Notes: a model not told the origin generated them from the letters alone. Shown: positions 26,600-35,558, counted from the first letter of the stretch. The stretch: DNA of 64,000 nt from Candidatus Wallbacteria bacterium (GCA_016190005.1 JACPRK010000128.1:26490-90489), one strand, 5' to 3'. A program made the numbers and translations.

Positions 26600-26754
26600 G
26601 GCTTGGGGGTTGAGAAGTGAGAAGCCGAGGCGCTAGCGCCTCGGCTCCGGGGATTAAGGCTTTAGGGATCAGGGATCAGGGATCAGGCTTCAGGGATCAG
26701 GGATCAGGGATCAGGGATCAGGGATCAGGCCTCACTCCTCAGGCCTCAAGCCTC
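26590..26754. repeat. Heptanucleotide arrays between converging genes
   Basis: Five 7-mers (TGAGGCG, TGAGGCT, TGGGGGT, TGAGAAG, TGAGAAG) cover 26590-26624. Thirteen more, mostly AGGGATC with AGGCTTC, AGGCCTC, ACTCCTC and AAGCCTC, cover 26664-26754. The first array includes the stop codon of the glycosyltransferase gene, and the second reaches the stop codon of rplQ. A palindrome lies between them. Confidence 0.93.
26623..26646. terminator. 24-bp perfect palindrome between converging operons
   Basis: AGCCGAGGCGCT is followed directly by its exact complement, forming a 10- to 12-bp stem with a minimal loop. It lies between the plus-strand deoxysugar operon and the minus-strand ribosomal operon, where a bidirectional terminator is expected. 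No T run follows on either strand, so termination strength is uncertain. Confidence 0.55.
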
Positions 26755-27103
26755 AGATCAGCTCGATCTGCGCGATCATCGCGGCGTCGCCGGTGCGGAC
26801 GCCGATGCGCACGATGCGGCTGTAGCCGCCCTTGCGCTCGGCGTAACGCGGAGCAACGGTCTCGAAGAGGCGCTTGACGGTCTTCTTCTGACCCAGGCGG
26901 GAGAAGGCGAGCCTGCGATTCGCCATCGTGTCGGTCCTGGCGAGCGTGATCATCCGCTCCACCAGAGGCCGCAAGGTCTTGGCCTTGGCTTCGGTCGTCT
27001 TGATCTTGTCGTGCTCCAGGAGCGAATTGAGCAGGCCCTTGAGCAGGGCGCGCCGCTGGTTGCTGGTCCTGGAGAACTTTCGGCCGTGAACGTTGTGTCT
27101 CAT
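26753..27103 (-). CDS. rplQ: 50S ribosomal protein L17
   Basis: 116 residues, the usual bacterial length. MRHNVHGRKFSRTSNQRRALLKGLLNSLLEHDKIKTTEAKAK is the diagnostic N-terminal half. It is the last gene of the alpha operon; its ATG overlaps the rpoA stop (ATGA). The stop codon lies within the last unit of a 7-bp repeat array. Confidence 0.98.
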   Translation of the reverse strand: MRHNVHGRKFSRTSNQRRALLKGLLNSLLEHDKIKTTEAKAKTLRPLVERMITLARTDTMANRRLAFSRLGQKKTVKRLFETVAPRYAERKGGYSRIVRIGVRTGDAAMIAQIELI

Positions 27104-28068
27104 TTGGAAACCGTCCCCTCCTCGTCGCGCAGCGAGAGGCCGTACTGCTGGAGCTTCTCCCGAATCTCGTGCAGAGACTTCTTGCCGAAGTTCTTGATGG
27201 CGAGGAGCTCAGAGGCCCGCTTTTTTGCTAGCTCGCCGAGAGTGCGGATGTTCTCCTGCTCCAGGCAGTTGCGCGAGCGGACCGAAAACTCGAGGTCCTT
27301 GATGCTGATGTCGAGGTTCTTGTTGTCGTCCTTGCGGGACTCGACCACCATCCGGTACTCCTCCTCGGGGTATGGGCTGGCGGTGTCCAGGTTGAGGAAC
27401 AGGTCCAAGTGCGCCTGCTGCATCTTGGCGGAGAGCTTGATCGCTTCGGCCGGCAACTGCGCGCCATTGGTCCAGACCTCGAAGGTGAGCTTGTCGTAGT
27501 TGAGCTCCTGTCCGACGCGGGTATCCTCGACCTTGTAGTTGACGCGGACGATCGGGCTGAAGTGGCAATCCATGAAGATGGTGTTGAGGGGGTACTCGCC
27601 CTTGGTGTTCTTGCGGGCGAGCCGGTAGCCCATGCCGCGCTCCACCTGCATCTCCATGTCCAGGGTGATGTCCTTCGTCAGCTCGCAGATAGCGGCGTCC
27701 GGATTGATGATCTCGACGTTGGAGTTGGGCTCCACGTCCGCGGCGGTGACCTTGCGGGGGCCCTGGACGCGCAGCTTGAGCGTCGAGGGGCGATCGGAGA
27801 GCGATCGGACGACGATCTTCTTGAGGTTGAGGATGATGTCGATGACGTCCTCGACGATCCCCTCGACCGCGGAGAACTCGTGCAGGACGCCCTCGATGCG
27901 AACGCTGGTGATGGCCGAACCCGGCATGGAACTCAGCATCAGCCGGCGCAGCGCATTGCCGAGGGTCTGGCCGTAGCCGCGCTGCAGCGGCTCGAGGACG
28001 AACTTGCTGTAGTTTTTGGAGCCCGCGTCCCGGCTCAGCTTCAGTGTCGGCTTAGTAATTTCGATCAA
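27100..28068 (-). CDS. rpoA: RNA polymerase alpha subunit
   Basis: 322 residues. The N-terminal dimerisation domain (1-235) has FVLEPLQRGYGQTLGNALRRLMLSSMPGSAITSV. The C-terminal domain (about 245-312) has LEFSVRSRNCLEQENIRTLGELAKKRASELLAIKNFGKKSLHEI, which binds UP elements and activators. Length and motifs are standard, unlike beta and beta' of this genome. It follows rpsD by 125 bp. Confidence 0.98.
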   Translation of the reverse strand: MIEITKPTLKLSRDAGSKNYSKFVLEPLQRGYGQTLGNALRRLMLSSMPGSAITSVRIEGVLHEFSAVEGIVEDVIDIILNLKKIVVRSLSDRPSTLKLRVQGPRKVTAADVEPNSNVEIINPDAAICELTKDITLDMEMQVERGMGYRLARKNTKGEYPLNTIFMDCHFSPIVRVNYKVEDTRVGQELNYDKLTFEVWTNGAQLPAEAIKLSAKMQQAHLDLFLNLDTASPYPEEEYRMVVESRKDDNKNLDISIKDLEFSVRSRNCLEQENIRTLGELAKKRASELLAIKNFGKKSLHEIREKLQQYGLSLRDEEGTVSK

Positions 28069-28193
28069 CCGTCATCCCTCCTAGGGGCAGGCCCCGGCGA
28101 TCTCGTCGGGGTCGAGCGCCCTCCCGCGCGGCCGGCAAGACGATGCTGCCTCGAGCGGGAGGGCCTGGGGCCGGCGCGAGCCGGCCACGCTGA

Positions 28194-28829
28194 TTACCTG
28201 GAGTAGAACTCCACTACCATGTTCTCCTGGATGTCCGCCGGGAGCTGCTCGCGAGTGGGCAGCGCCAGGTAGGTGCCGCGAGCCTTTTCGCCGTCGACCT
28301 TGACCCAGTCGGGGATTCCCCGGCTGGAGGCGACCTGGAAGCTCTCCTTGCAGCGGCCGATGAGCGTGCTGTTCTCGCGGATGGAGATCTCCATCCCGGG
28401 CTTGGTCTGGTAGCTGGGAACGCTGACCTTCTTGCCGTTGACGAGCACGTGGCCGTGCAGCACGAGCTGGCGGGCGGCCTTGCGGGAGTGCACGAAGCCC
28501 ATCCGCATGACCATGTTGTCGAGCCGGGACTCGAGGAGCTGGAGGAGCTTGATGCCCGTCACGCCCTTGATCTTGAGAGCCCGCTCGAAGTAGCCGGCGA
28601 ACTGACGCTCCAGGATGCCGTAGGTCTTGCGCAGCTTCTGCTTCTGGCGCAGCTGCGTTCCGTAGTCGGACATCTTCAGGCGGGCGCTCTTGATCTTGCC
28701 GTGGATTCCCGGCCAGTAGGAGCGCTTCTCGAAGGAGCACTTGGTGGTAAAGCACCGGTCGCCCTTGAAGAACAGCTTCTGCCCTTCGGTGCGACAGATC
28801 CGGCAGACTGCGCCGAGATCACGAGCCAT
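28194..28829 (-). CDS. rpsD: 30S ribosomal protein S4 (zinc-containing)
   Basis: 211 residues. Cysteines at 9, 12, 26 and 31 form the N-terminal zinc finger of the C+ form, and the S4 RNA-binding domain (LESRLDNMVMRMGFVHSRKAARQLVLHGHVLVNG) is at about residues 97-160. S4 nucleates 16S folding and often represses its own operon in bacteria. The 125-bp gap before rpoA could hold a regulatory structure, but none is obvious. Confidence 0.98.
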   Translation of the reverse strand: MARDLGAVCRICRTEGQKLFFKGDRCFTTKCSFEKRSYWPGIHGKIKSARLKMSDYGTQLRQKQKLRKTYGILERQFAGYFERALKIKGVTGIKLLQLLESRLDNMVMRMGFVHSRKAARQLVLHGHVLVNGKKVSVPSYQTKPGMEISIRENSTLIGRCKESFQVASSRGIPDWVKVDGEKARGTYLALPTREQLPADIQENMVVEFYSR

Positions 28830-28895
28830 GTTCCATTACCTCCTGCAAAGCGAAAACGTGTCTTGAATGGTTGCGAGTTCGAGGGGTGAAGCGCG

Positions 28896-29291
28896 TCAAA
28901 CGCGGCGACGCTTCTTGGGGCGGCAGCCGTTGTGGGGCGCCGAGGTGACGTCCTTGATGATGCCGAGCTTCACCTTCGAGCCCTGGAGGCAACGGACCGC
29001 ACTGTCCTTGCCGGCGCCTGGGCCCCGGTAGTAGACGTCCACCTGCTGGACGCCATGCTCCATAGCCTTCTTGATCGCGTTGTCGGCGGCCAGCTGCGCC
29101 GCGTACGGGGTGTTCTTCCGCGAGCCCTTGAACCCGACGTTCCCGGCGCTCGACCAGGAGACCACGTTCCCCTTCGGGTCCGTGACCGTGACGATCGTGT
29201 TGTTGTACGTGGACTGGATGAACACCTTGCCCACGGGGATGACTTTCTTGATCTTCTTTTTCCCCTGGGGGGCGACCTTGGCTTCCGTCAT
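28896..29291 (-). CDS. rpsK: 30S ribosomal protein S11
   Basis: 131 residues; [26 protein letters not shown] and [43 protein letters not shown] are characteristic, the latter forming the conserved C terminus. It lies between rpsM and rpsD in the standard alpha-operon order. Confidence 0.98.
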   Translation of the reverse strand: MTEAKVAPQGKKKIKKVIPVGKVFIQSTYNNTIVTVTDPKGNVVSWSSAGNVGFKGSRKNTPYAAQLAADNAIKKAMEHGVQQVDVYYRGPGAGKDSAVRCLQGSKVKLGIIKDVTSAPHNGCRPKKRRRV

Positions 29292-29367
29292 GGGAGCAGT
29301 ACCTCTCTTGATGCTTCAGACCGTCGCCGGCGGCCGCCCGAGTGAGGCGGCCGCTGGCGGGACGGGA

Positions 29368-29745
29368 TTACTTGGTTTCCTTCTTCTTGCGGCTGACCGT
29401 CTTCTTCTTGCCCTTGCGCGTGCGGGCGTTGGTCCGCGTGCGCTGACCCCGCACCGGCAAGCCGCGCCGGTGGCGCAGACCGCGGTAGCAGCCGATGTCC
29501 ATCAGGCGCTTGATGTTAAACGACACCTCGCGCCGCAGCTCGCCTTCGATCTTGCCGATGGCGTTGACGGCCTTGATGAGCTTGTTGATGTCCGCTTCGG
29601 ACAGGTCCTTGACCCGGGTGTCCGGGTTGACGCCCGTCTGCTCGATGATCTGCTTCGAGCGGGCCGGACCGATTCCATAAATGTAGCGAAGCCCGATCGC
29701 GATTCGCTTCTTCGCCGGTAGATCGACACCTGCAATACGAGCCAT
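29368..29745 (-). CDS. rpsM: 30S ribosomal protein S13
   Basis: 125 residues; [26 protein letters not shown] at the N terminus and [24 protein letters not shown] at the C terminus are diagnostic. The basic C-terminal tail ([15 protein letters not shown]) reaches toward the tRNAs in the ribosome. It follows rpmJ by 40 bp. Confidence 0.98.
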   Translation of the reverse strand: MARIAGVDLPAKKRIAIGLRYIYGIGPARSKQIIEQTGVNPDTRVKDLSEADINKLIKAVNAIGKIEGELRREVSFNIKRLMDIGCYRGLRHRRGLPVRGQRTRTNARTRKGKKKTVSRKKKETK

Positions 29746-29785
29746 TGTCGTCGAATTCCTTCCCTGTCAGCGCGCCTGAGGGCTC

Positions 29786-29899
29786 TCAGCCCTGCCGCTG
29801 CTTGTGCTTCGGATTCTTGCAGAACACCCGGATGATTCCCTGACGCCGGATGATCTTGCACTTGTCACAGATCTTCTTGATGGAAGCCCTGACTTTCAT
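29786..29899 (-). CDS. rpmJ: 50S ribosomal protein L36 (zinc-containing)
   Basis: A 37-residue gene read directly from the sequence: [19 protein letters not shown] with zinc ligands Cys11, Cys14, Cys27 and His32. It lies 31 bp after map and before rpsM. In most bacteria infA lies just upstream of rpmJ; here the gap is too small to hold it. Confidence 0.97.
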   Translation of the reverse strand: MKVRASIKKICDKCKIIRRQGIIRVFCKNPKHKQRQG

Positions 29900-29930
29900 T
29901 GGAACTTCTCCTTAGTCGTACTTCTCGCCC

Positions 29931-30695
29931 TTAAAGCTTCGTGAGGATTTCGGGACCGTCCTCGGTGACGGCAATCGTGTGCTCGAAATGCACCGATAGC
30001 TTGCCGTCCGCCGTCTTCACCGTCCAACCATCCTCCGCCACAAACGTTTCCTTGACGCCCAGGTTGAGCATCGGCTCTATCGCCAGCACCAGCCCGGGCA
30101 CCAGCTTCATCCCGGTTCCGGGCTCTCCGTAGTTCGGCACGCTGGGCGGCTCGTGCATCTTGCGACCCACTCCGTGCCCCATGTAGTCCCGAACGATGGA
30201 GTAATTGTGCTTCTCGGCATAGCTCTGGACCGCGTGCCCGATGTCGTTGATTCGCCTGCTCGGCTTCGTCTGGAAGATTCCCTCCAACAGCGACTGGCGT
30301 CCCACGTTGAGCATCCGATGAATCGACTTGCTCACCCGCCCCACCGGCAGCGACACCGCCGCATCCGCCACGAAGCCCTCGTGCACTATCGCGAAATCCA
30401 GTCCGATGACATCGCCTTCCTTCAACACCGTCTTGTCGCTCGGGATCCCGTGCACAACCTCGTCATTCACCGACGTGCAGAGCGACGCCGGATACGGGGG
30501 CATTCCCCGATGAGGTTGATATCCCAGAAACGGCGACTTGACCTTGCGTTTGCGGATCGCCTCCTCGGCGATTCGATTGAGCGCCATCGTGGTGACGCCC
30601 GGCTTCACGGCCTCCGTCAGCTCCAAGAGGATCTCGGCGACGTGACGGCCCGCAACCCGCATGATGTCGAGCTCGGCCTTGGTCTTGAGCGTCAC
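29931..30695 (-). CDS. map: Methionine aminopeptidase type I
   Basis: 254 residues from a GTG that overlaps the adk stop (GTGA); the frame continues upstream inside adk. The enzyme removes the initiator methionine from new proteins. The five metal ligands are visible in family context: GLDFAIVHEGFVADAA, GHGVGRKMHEPP, LAIEPMLNLG and HFEHTIAVTEDG. The secY-adk-map order is classical. Confidence 0.97.
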   Translation of the reverse strand: MTLKTKAELDIMRVAGRHVAEILLELTEAVKPGVTTMALNRIAEEAIRKRKVKSPFLGYQPHRGMPPYPASLCTSVNDEVVHGIPSDKTVLKEGDVIGLDFAIVHEGFVADAAVSLPVGRVSKSIHRMLNVGRQSLLEGIFQTKPSRRINDIGHAVQSYAEKHNYSIVRDYMGHGVGRKMHEPPSVPNYGEPGTGMKLVPGLVLAIEPMLNLGVKETFVAEDGWTVKTADGKLSVHFEHTIAVTEDGPEILTKL

Positions 30696-31354
30696 GCCCC
30701 TTTCAAGCTCTCCAGGTACCGCACCACACATTCGAAAACCTCGTCGATCGTGCCGGAGCCGTCGAACTCCTGGAGCACACCCCTTTCTCTGTAGTAAGCC
30801 AGCACGGGTTCGGTCTGCTCGTGATAGACACGCAGCCTCTCCCGGATGACGGTCTCGTTATCGTCCGGCCGGCTCGCCAGCGCAGCCCCGTCGTTGTCGC
30901 ATATCCCCTCCGACTTGGGGGGATTGTTGCGCCGGTGGTACACCCAGTTGCACTGCGGGCAAGTCAGACGGTTGACGAGCCGATCGAGCAACTCCTCGCT
31001 CGGGACCTTCAGGTTCACCACCGCGTGCATGCGCAGCTCCTCGCGATCGAGGAGGTCGGTCAGCGACCGAGCCTGCGCCACGGTTCGGGGATACCCGTCG
31101 AGAACCACGCCGTTTCCGCTCTCGCAGGCGGACTTGATGTGGCTGCCGACCATGCTCGTGACGAGGTCGTCGGGCACCAGCTTGCCGGAGTCCATGAACT
31201 CCCGCGCCTTCTGCCCGCTCGGCGTGTTCGCCTTCACCTCGGCCCTCACGACGTCTCCGCTTGCCAGGTGCTCCAGACCCAGGCGCTTGGCGATGGCCTG
31301 AGCCTGAGTCCCTTTCCCGGCGCCCGGAGGCCCCATGATGAGCATGTTGAACAC
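30692..31354 (-). CDS. adk: Adenylate kinase with zinc-type lid
   Basis: 220 residues from a GTG with AGGAG eight bases upstream. It interconverts ATP + AMP and 2 ADP. The P-loop is GPPGAGKGTQA, with VVLDGYPRT in the core. The lid domain (about residues 125-160) carries CPQC and a later Cys/Asp pair (GICDND), as in zinc-binding lids. It starts 2 bp after the secY stop. Confidence 0.97.
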   Translation of the reverse strand: MFNMLIMGPPGAGKGTQAQAIAKRLGLEHLASGDVVRAEVKANTPSGQKAREFMDSGKLVPDDLVTSMVGSHIKSACESGNGVVLDGYPRTVAQARSLTDLLDREELRMHAVVNLKVPSEELLDRLVNRLTCPQCNWVYHRRNNPPKSEGICDNDGAALASRPDDNETVIRERLRVYHEQTEPVLAYYRERGVLQEFDGSGTIDEVFECVVRYLESLKGA

Positions 31355-31355
31355 G

Positions 31356-32678
31356 TCAGCTTCTCCTCATGAACCCCTGGTAATGCCTGGTGACCATGTG
31401 GCTCTCCATCTGGCGGACGGTGTCGAGAACGACGCCGACGACGATCAGGAGGGCCGTGCCACCGAAGTAGAAGGGCACGTTCATGTACTTGTAGAGCACC
31501 TGCGGCAGAACCGAGATGGCCGCGAGGAAGACGGCGCCGCACAGCGTGATCCGGTTCAGGATGCGGTCGATGTACTCGGCCGTCTTGCGCCCGGCCCGGA
31601 TTCCCGGGACGAACCCGCCGTACTTCTTGAGGTTGTCCGCCATCTCCTTGGGGTTCAGGAGGATTGCCGTGTAGAAGTAGGTGAAGAAGATGATCAGCAC
31701 CGACTCCAGGAAGAGATAGAGCGGCTCTCCCCAGCGCAGCATGCCGATCAGGGCGGTCACCCAGTCCTCCCCGGTTCCCTTGCCGGCGATGTTGGAGTAC
31801 CACGTGAGAATAAGCGTGGGGAACATCAACACCGAGCTGGCGAAGATGACGGGGATGACGCCTGCCTGGTTGACCTTGAGCGGGATGTGCGTGTTGGCGC
31901 CGCCGTAGACCCTGCGGCCGACGACCCGCTTGGCGTGCTGGACGGGGATCTTCCGCATCCCGTCCTGCATCGCGACGACGGCCCCGATGGTGACGAACAC
32001 GATGGCCATGATCGCGAGCATCTGCAGGATTCCACCCGGATCGCCATCGGCGATGTGGAACGTCACGAAGGAGTGCGCGATCGCCGAGGGCAATCCGGCC
32101 ACGATGCCGGCGGTGATGAGCAATGAGATTCCGTTGCCGATGCCCTTGGCGGTCATCTGCTCGCCTAGCCACATGATGAACGCCGTACCGGCGGTCAGCG
32201 TGACGACGGCGGTCAACCGGAATCCCCAGCCGTGCGAGTAGACCAGCCGTCCGCCCATCTGCCCGCTCGCGTTCTCGAGCCAGTAGGACAGACCCAGAGC
32301 CTGCAGGGCACCGATCACGATCGTGCCGTAGCGGGTGTACTGGTTGATTTTCTTGCGGCCCTCTTCGCCCTCTTCCTTCGCCAGGTGCTCCAGCGTCGGA
32401 ATGACGTAGACGAGCAGCTGCATGATGATGCTGCTGTTGATGTACGGGGCGATGCCCAGCGCGAAGACGCTGAACTTGGCCAGCGCGCCGCCGGAGAACA
32501 GGTTGAAGAACCCCAGAACGCCGCTCGACTGCTGAGCGAAGAACTTCGCCAGCTCGGCAGGATCGACGCCCGGAGTCGGGATCTGACAGCCCAACCGGAA
32601 GACGAGGATCGCCCCGAGGGTGAACAGAATCCGGTTTCGCAGCTCTCCAATCTTGAGAGCATTGCCCATCGTGGACAT
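31356..32678 (-). CDS. secY: Protein translocase subunit SecY
   Basis: 440 residues from the ATG at 32678, which overlaps the rplO stop by one base; an in-frame TTG lies just before. It forms the channel of the Sec translocon with SecE and SecG. There are ten spans; the plug and pore region (GVLGFFNLFSGGALAKFSVFALGIAPYINSSIIMQLL) and the cytoplasmic loop YGGANTHIPLKVNQAGVIPVIFASS are typical. Confidence 0.98.
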   Translation of the reverse strand: MSTMGNALKIGELRNRILFTLGAILVFRLGCQIPTPGVDPAELAKFFAQQSSGVLGFFNLFSGGALAKFSVFALGIAPYINSSIIMQLLVYVIPTLEHLAKEEGEEGRKKINQYTRYGTIVIGALQALGLSYWLENASGQMGGRLVYSHGWGFRLTAVVTLTAGTAFIMWLGEQMTAKGIGNGISLLITAGIVAGLPSAIAHSFVTFHIADGDPGGILQMLAIMAIVFVTIGAVVAMQDGMRKIPVQHAKRVVGRRVYGGANTHIPLKVNQAGVIPVIFASSVLMFPTLILTWYSNIAGKGTGEDWVTALIGMLRWGEPLYLFLESVLIIFFTYFYTAILLNPKEMADNLKKYGGFVPGIRAGRKTAEYIDRILNRITLCGAVFLAAISVLPQVLYKYMNVPFYFGGTALLIVVGVVLDTVRQMESHMVTRHYQGFMRRS

Positions 32679-33130
32679 CAAGGCTGAATCACCTCGACGG
32701 CCCCGCCGGCCTCGCTGATCTTGGCCTGCGCGGAGCGACTGAATTTGTGAGCGATGATGGTCAGACCCTTGGGCGCGTCACCGTTGCCCAGGATCTTCAC
32801 GAGCTTGGCGCTGTTGCGGACGAAGCCGTTGGCCTTCAGCCACTCGGGAGTGACCTTCGTGCCCGAATCGACGTCCTTGAGATCGCCCAGGTTCACCTCG
32901 GCGTACTCGACGCGGAAGAGGTTGGTGAAGCCGCGCTTGGGAATGCGCCGATAGAGCGGCATCTGGCCGCCTTCGAAGCCGATCCGCACGCCGCCGCCCT
33001 GGCGGGCGTTCTGACCCTTCTGCCCTCGGCAGCTGGTCTTGCCATGCCCGGAGCTCTTGCCGCGGCCGACCCGCTTGATCTTCTTGCGAGAGGTCCTGGG
33101 GAACTGGAAGTTGTCCAGAGAGAGTGTCAT
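32678..33130 (-). CDS. rplO: 50S ribosomal protein L15
   Basis: 150 residues; the glycine/lysine-rich N terminus (RKKIKRVGRGKSSGHGKTSCRGQKGQNARQGG) and the C-terminal AKISEAGGAVEVI are diagnostic. It is separated from rpmD by an unusual 227-bp gap that contains two 7-bp repeat arrays and a new promoter. Confidence 0.98.
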   Translation of the reverse strand: MTLSLDNFQFPRTSRKKIKRVGRGKSSGHGKTSCRGQKGQNARQGGGVRIGFEGGQMPLYRRIPKRGFTNLFRVEYAEVNLGDLKDVDSGTKVTPEWLKANGFVRNSAKLVKILGNGDAPKGLTIIAHKFSRSAQAKISEAGGAVEVIQP

Positions 33131-33187
33131 GACCTTTACCGTCCCATTGTTCGAATGACCCCGCCAGCGGCGAGGCCGAGAGGCGGC

Positions 33188-33216
33188 ATTATAGCCGAAT
33201 CTGAATTCAAAGTAAA
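33188..33216 (-). promoter_or_regulatory. Promoter for rplO-secY-adk-map onward
   Basis: A perfect minus-strand -10 TATAAT (33193-33188) has TTTACT (33216-33211) 17 bp upstream. It lies within the gap between rpmD and rplO and would restart transcription downstream of the repeat arrays. Confidence 0.65.
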
Positions 33217-33225
33217 CAGGAAAAC

Positions 33226-33288
33226 GAGGCGTCAGGCTTCAGGCTTCAGGCCTCAGGCCTCAGGCTCGAGGCTCTAGGCGTGAATCGA
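33226..33288. repeat. Heptanucleotide array, CAGGCTT type
   Basis: Nine consecutive 7-mers: GAGGCGT, CAGGCTT twice, CAGGCCT twice, CAGGCTC, GAGGCTC, TAGGCGT and GAATCGA. It lies inside the ribosomal protein operon, between rpmD and rplO, ten bases upstream of the predicted -35. Confidence 0.92.
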
Positions 33289-33329
33289 GACCGGTTGACC
33301 CAGCCACAGAGACTGGCCGGTGGCGAAGC

Positions 33330-33364
33330 CTACTGGCTACTGACTACTGGCTACTGACTACTCC
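33330..33364. repeat. Heptanucleotide array, CTACTGG/CTACTGA
   Basis: Five units (CTACTGG, CTACTGA, CTACTGG, CTACTGA, CTACTCC). The last unit contains the stop codon of rpmD (33358-33360). It is a different unit from the array 40 bp away, but has the same 7-bp period. Confidence 0.92.
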
Positions 33365-33549
33365 CCCTCGACTTCGCGGACCTCGAGCAGGTGGCTCGCT
33401 CTGCGAATCATGCCGAGGATCGAGGGATGAGCGGTCTTGCGGACCGTCTGCATGCGCCGGGTGAGCCCCAGCGAGCGGACGCTGTCCTTCTGGTCCTTGG
33501 TGGTGCCGATGGTGCCGCGCACCAGCTTGATTTCGAGGATCTTGGCCAT
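33358..33549 (-). CDS. rpmD: 50S ribosomal protein L30
   Basis: 63 residues; KLVRGTIGTTKDQKDSVRSLGLTRRMQTVRKTAHPSILGMIRRASHLLEV is the L30 signature. It lies 28 bp after rpsE, as expected for the spc operon. Its 3' end merges into a 7-bp repeat array. Confidence 0.97.
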   Translation of the reverse strand: MAKILEIKLVRGTIGTTKDQKDSVRSLGLTRRMQTVRKTAHPSILGMIRRASHLLEVREVEGE

Positions 33550-33577
33550 TGCGTATATCTCCTGAGAAAGCGAACCG

Positions 33578-34123
33578 TCAGGCGGTCTGGTTGCCCTGCC
33601 AGAGCGCGGCGACGGTGATGCCGCGGATGGCGGCCACCTCGCTTGCGCGCCGGAGCTGGGAGAGGCCGTTCATGGTGGCCTTCAGCACGTTGACGGGGTT
33701 GGAGCTGCCGAGCGACTTGGACAGCACGTCCTTCACACCCGACGCCTCGATGATGGCGCGCACCGCGCCGCCGGCGATGACGCCGGTACCAGGGGAAGCG
33801 GGCTTGAGGATCACGCGCGCCGTGCCGTAGCGGCCGATGACCTGAAACGGGATGGTGCCCTTGACGATCGGGATGGCGATCATCGAGCGCTTGGCCCGGT
33901 CGATGGCCTTGCGTACGGCATCCGGGACGAGCTTGGCCTTTCCGAGCGCCACGCCGACATTGCCCTTGCCGTCGCCGGCTACGGCCAGGACGGCGAAGCC
34001 GAAGCGCCGGCCACCCTTGACCACCTTGGCCGTGCGGTTGATCTTCACGACCTTTTCGATGACACCGTCTTCGCCTTCCTGGCGGCGGTCGCCACCGAAG
34101 TGTCCAGCCTGAGGTCTTGCCAT
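33578..34123 (-). CDS. rpsE: 30S ribosomal protein S5
   Basis: 181 residues; double-stranded RNA-binding-like N-terminal part ([39 protein letters not shown]) and C-terminal part ([46 protein letters not shown]). A glycine-rich, acidic N-terminal tail of about 20 residues precedes the core. Confidence 0.98.
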   Translation of the reverse strand: MARPQAGHFGGDRRQEGEDGVIEKVVKINRTAKVVKGGRRFGFAVLAVAGDGKGNVGVALGKAKLVPDAVRKAIDRAKRSMIAIPIVKGTIPFQVIGRYGTARVILKPASPGTGVIAGGAVRAIIEASGVKDVLSKSLGSSNPVNVLKATMNGLSQLRRASEVAAIRGITVAALWQGNQTA

Positions 34124-34136
34124 TATCGAGACTCCT

Positions 34137-34511
34137 TTAGAATCCGAGGCCTTCGGCGCGTGCGGCCTCGGCGAGCGCCTTCACGCGGCCCGTGTACGGG
34201 AACCCACCGCGATCGAAGACGACTTTGTCGATGTTCTTCTGCTTGGCGGCGCCGGCGAGAGCCTTGCCGACCGCCTTGGCGACGTCGATGCCCTTGGCCT
34301 TGGAGGCCTCGAGCTCCTTGCGAAGCTCGGCGGTCAGGCTCGAGACGCCGGTGATGGTCTTGCCGCTGGCGTCGTCCACGAGCTGCGCATAGATGTGCTT
34401 GCTGCTCTTGAAGACGACCAGGCGAGGCCTCTCCGGGGTGCCGTTGACCTTTCTGCGAAGCCGTGCGTGCCGCGCCGTTCGCTTGCCTACTCTATCTCTG
34501 ATGTCTGCCAT
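34137..34511 (-). CDS. rplR: 50S ribosomal protein L18
   Basis: 124 residues; [33 protein letters not shown] and [29 protein letters not shown] C terminus identify the 5S rRNA-binding protein. Standard length and place between rplF and rpsE. Confidence 0.98.
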   Translation of the reverse strand: MADIRDRVGKRTARHARLRRKVNGTPERPRLVVFKSSKHIYAQLVDDASGKTITGVSSLTAELRKELEASKAKGIDVAKAVGKALAGAAKQKNIDKVVFDRGGFPYTGRVKALAEAARAEGLGF

Positions 34512-34571
34512 TTTTCGTTTCTCCTGACGGACGGACCGGGGCGCCTCCTGGGCGCCCTGGTCCGGACAAAC

Positions 34572-35114
34572 TCAGGCGCCGACCTTCTTGCCGACCTTGG
34601 TCTTGACCTGCTCCTCGTGGTAGCGGATGCCCTTGCCCTTGTACGGCTCGGGCGGCCTGATTCGCCGGAGCTGGGCGGCGAACTCGCCGATCGACTGCTT
34701 GTCGGCGCCCCGCAGGGTGATCGCGTCGCCTTTCTGGGTGACCTCGACCTTGATACCCTCCGGGACGGCGACGTCGACCGGGTTGGAGAACCCGACCGAC
34801 AGGACGAGCTTCTTGGCCTCGGCCTTGGCGCGGTAACCGACGCCGACCAGATCGAGCTGGCGCTCGAACTCCTTGGAGACGCCGGTGCACATGTTGTTGA
34901 TGAGCGCGCGGGTCAGACCGTGAAGGGCCCGAGTGGCGGGCTTGTCGTCGGCGCGGGTGACGTGCACCTTGCCGTCCTTGACGGAGACCTCGACGCCCGG
35001 GCGCAGGCCCTGCGAGAGCGTGCCCTTGGGCCCCTTGACGGTCACGAGCCCCTTGTCGACCGTGACAGCGACCTTGTCAGGCACGCTCACGGGCAGTTTT
35101 CCTATTCTGGACAT
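34572..35114 (-). CDS. rplF: 50S ribosomal protein L6
   Basis: 180 residues; MSRIGKLPVSVPDKVAV at the N terminus and the C-terminal RRIRPPEPYKGKGIRYHEEQVKTKVGKK signature, preceded by the second L6 repeat. Standard. Confidence 0.98.
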   Translation of the reverse strand: MSRIGKLPVSVPDKVAVTVDKGLVTVKGPKGTLSQGLRPGVEVSVKDGKVHVTRADDKPATRALHGLTRALINNMCTGVSKEFERQLDLVGVGYRAKAEAKKLVLSVGFSNPVDVAVPEGIKVEVTQKGDAITLRGADKQSIGEFAAQLRRIRPPEPYKGKGIRYHEEQVKTKVGKKVGA

Positions 35115-35159
35115 TTCAATTCTCCTCGATGGATGCTTTCAATCGCGATGGGGCTCGCC

Positions 35160-35558
35160 TCACCAGACGTAGCAGATGACCTCGCCGCCGACGCCCTTCT
35201 TGCGAGAGAGCTTGTCGGTCATGAGGCCGTCGGGCGTGGAGAGGATCGCGATCCCGAGGCCGCCGAGGACCTTCGGAATGGCGTCGCGCTTGACGTAGAC
35301 GCGAAGGCCCGGCTTGCTGATCCGCTTCATGCCGTTCAGGGCGCGGATGCGGTTGGGCGTGTACTTCAGGAAGATCTTGAGGCAAGGCTTCTCGTCCGTG
35401 CTCTCGACCTTGTAGTCCGTGATGAAGCCCTCGTCCTTGAGGATCTCCGCGATCTTCACCTTGAGGCGGGAAGAAGGGATATCGACGGCGGGCTTGAACA
35501 TCCGGTTCGCATTGCGAATCCGGGTCATCATATCGGAGATGGGATCGGTCATGCTCAT
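35160..35558 (-). CDS. rpsH: 30S ribosomal protein S8
   Basis: 132 residues; [15 protein letters not shown] at the N terminus and [33 protein letters not shown] at the C terminus. In many bacteria S8 represses the spc operon. Confidence 0.98.
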   Translation of the reverse strand: MSMTDPISDMMTRIRNANRMFKPAVDIPSSRLKVKIAEILKDEGFITDYKVESTDEKPCLKIFLKYTPNRIRALNGMKRISKPGLRVYVKRDAIPKVLGGLGIAILSTPDGLMTDKLSRKKGVGGEVICYVW

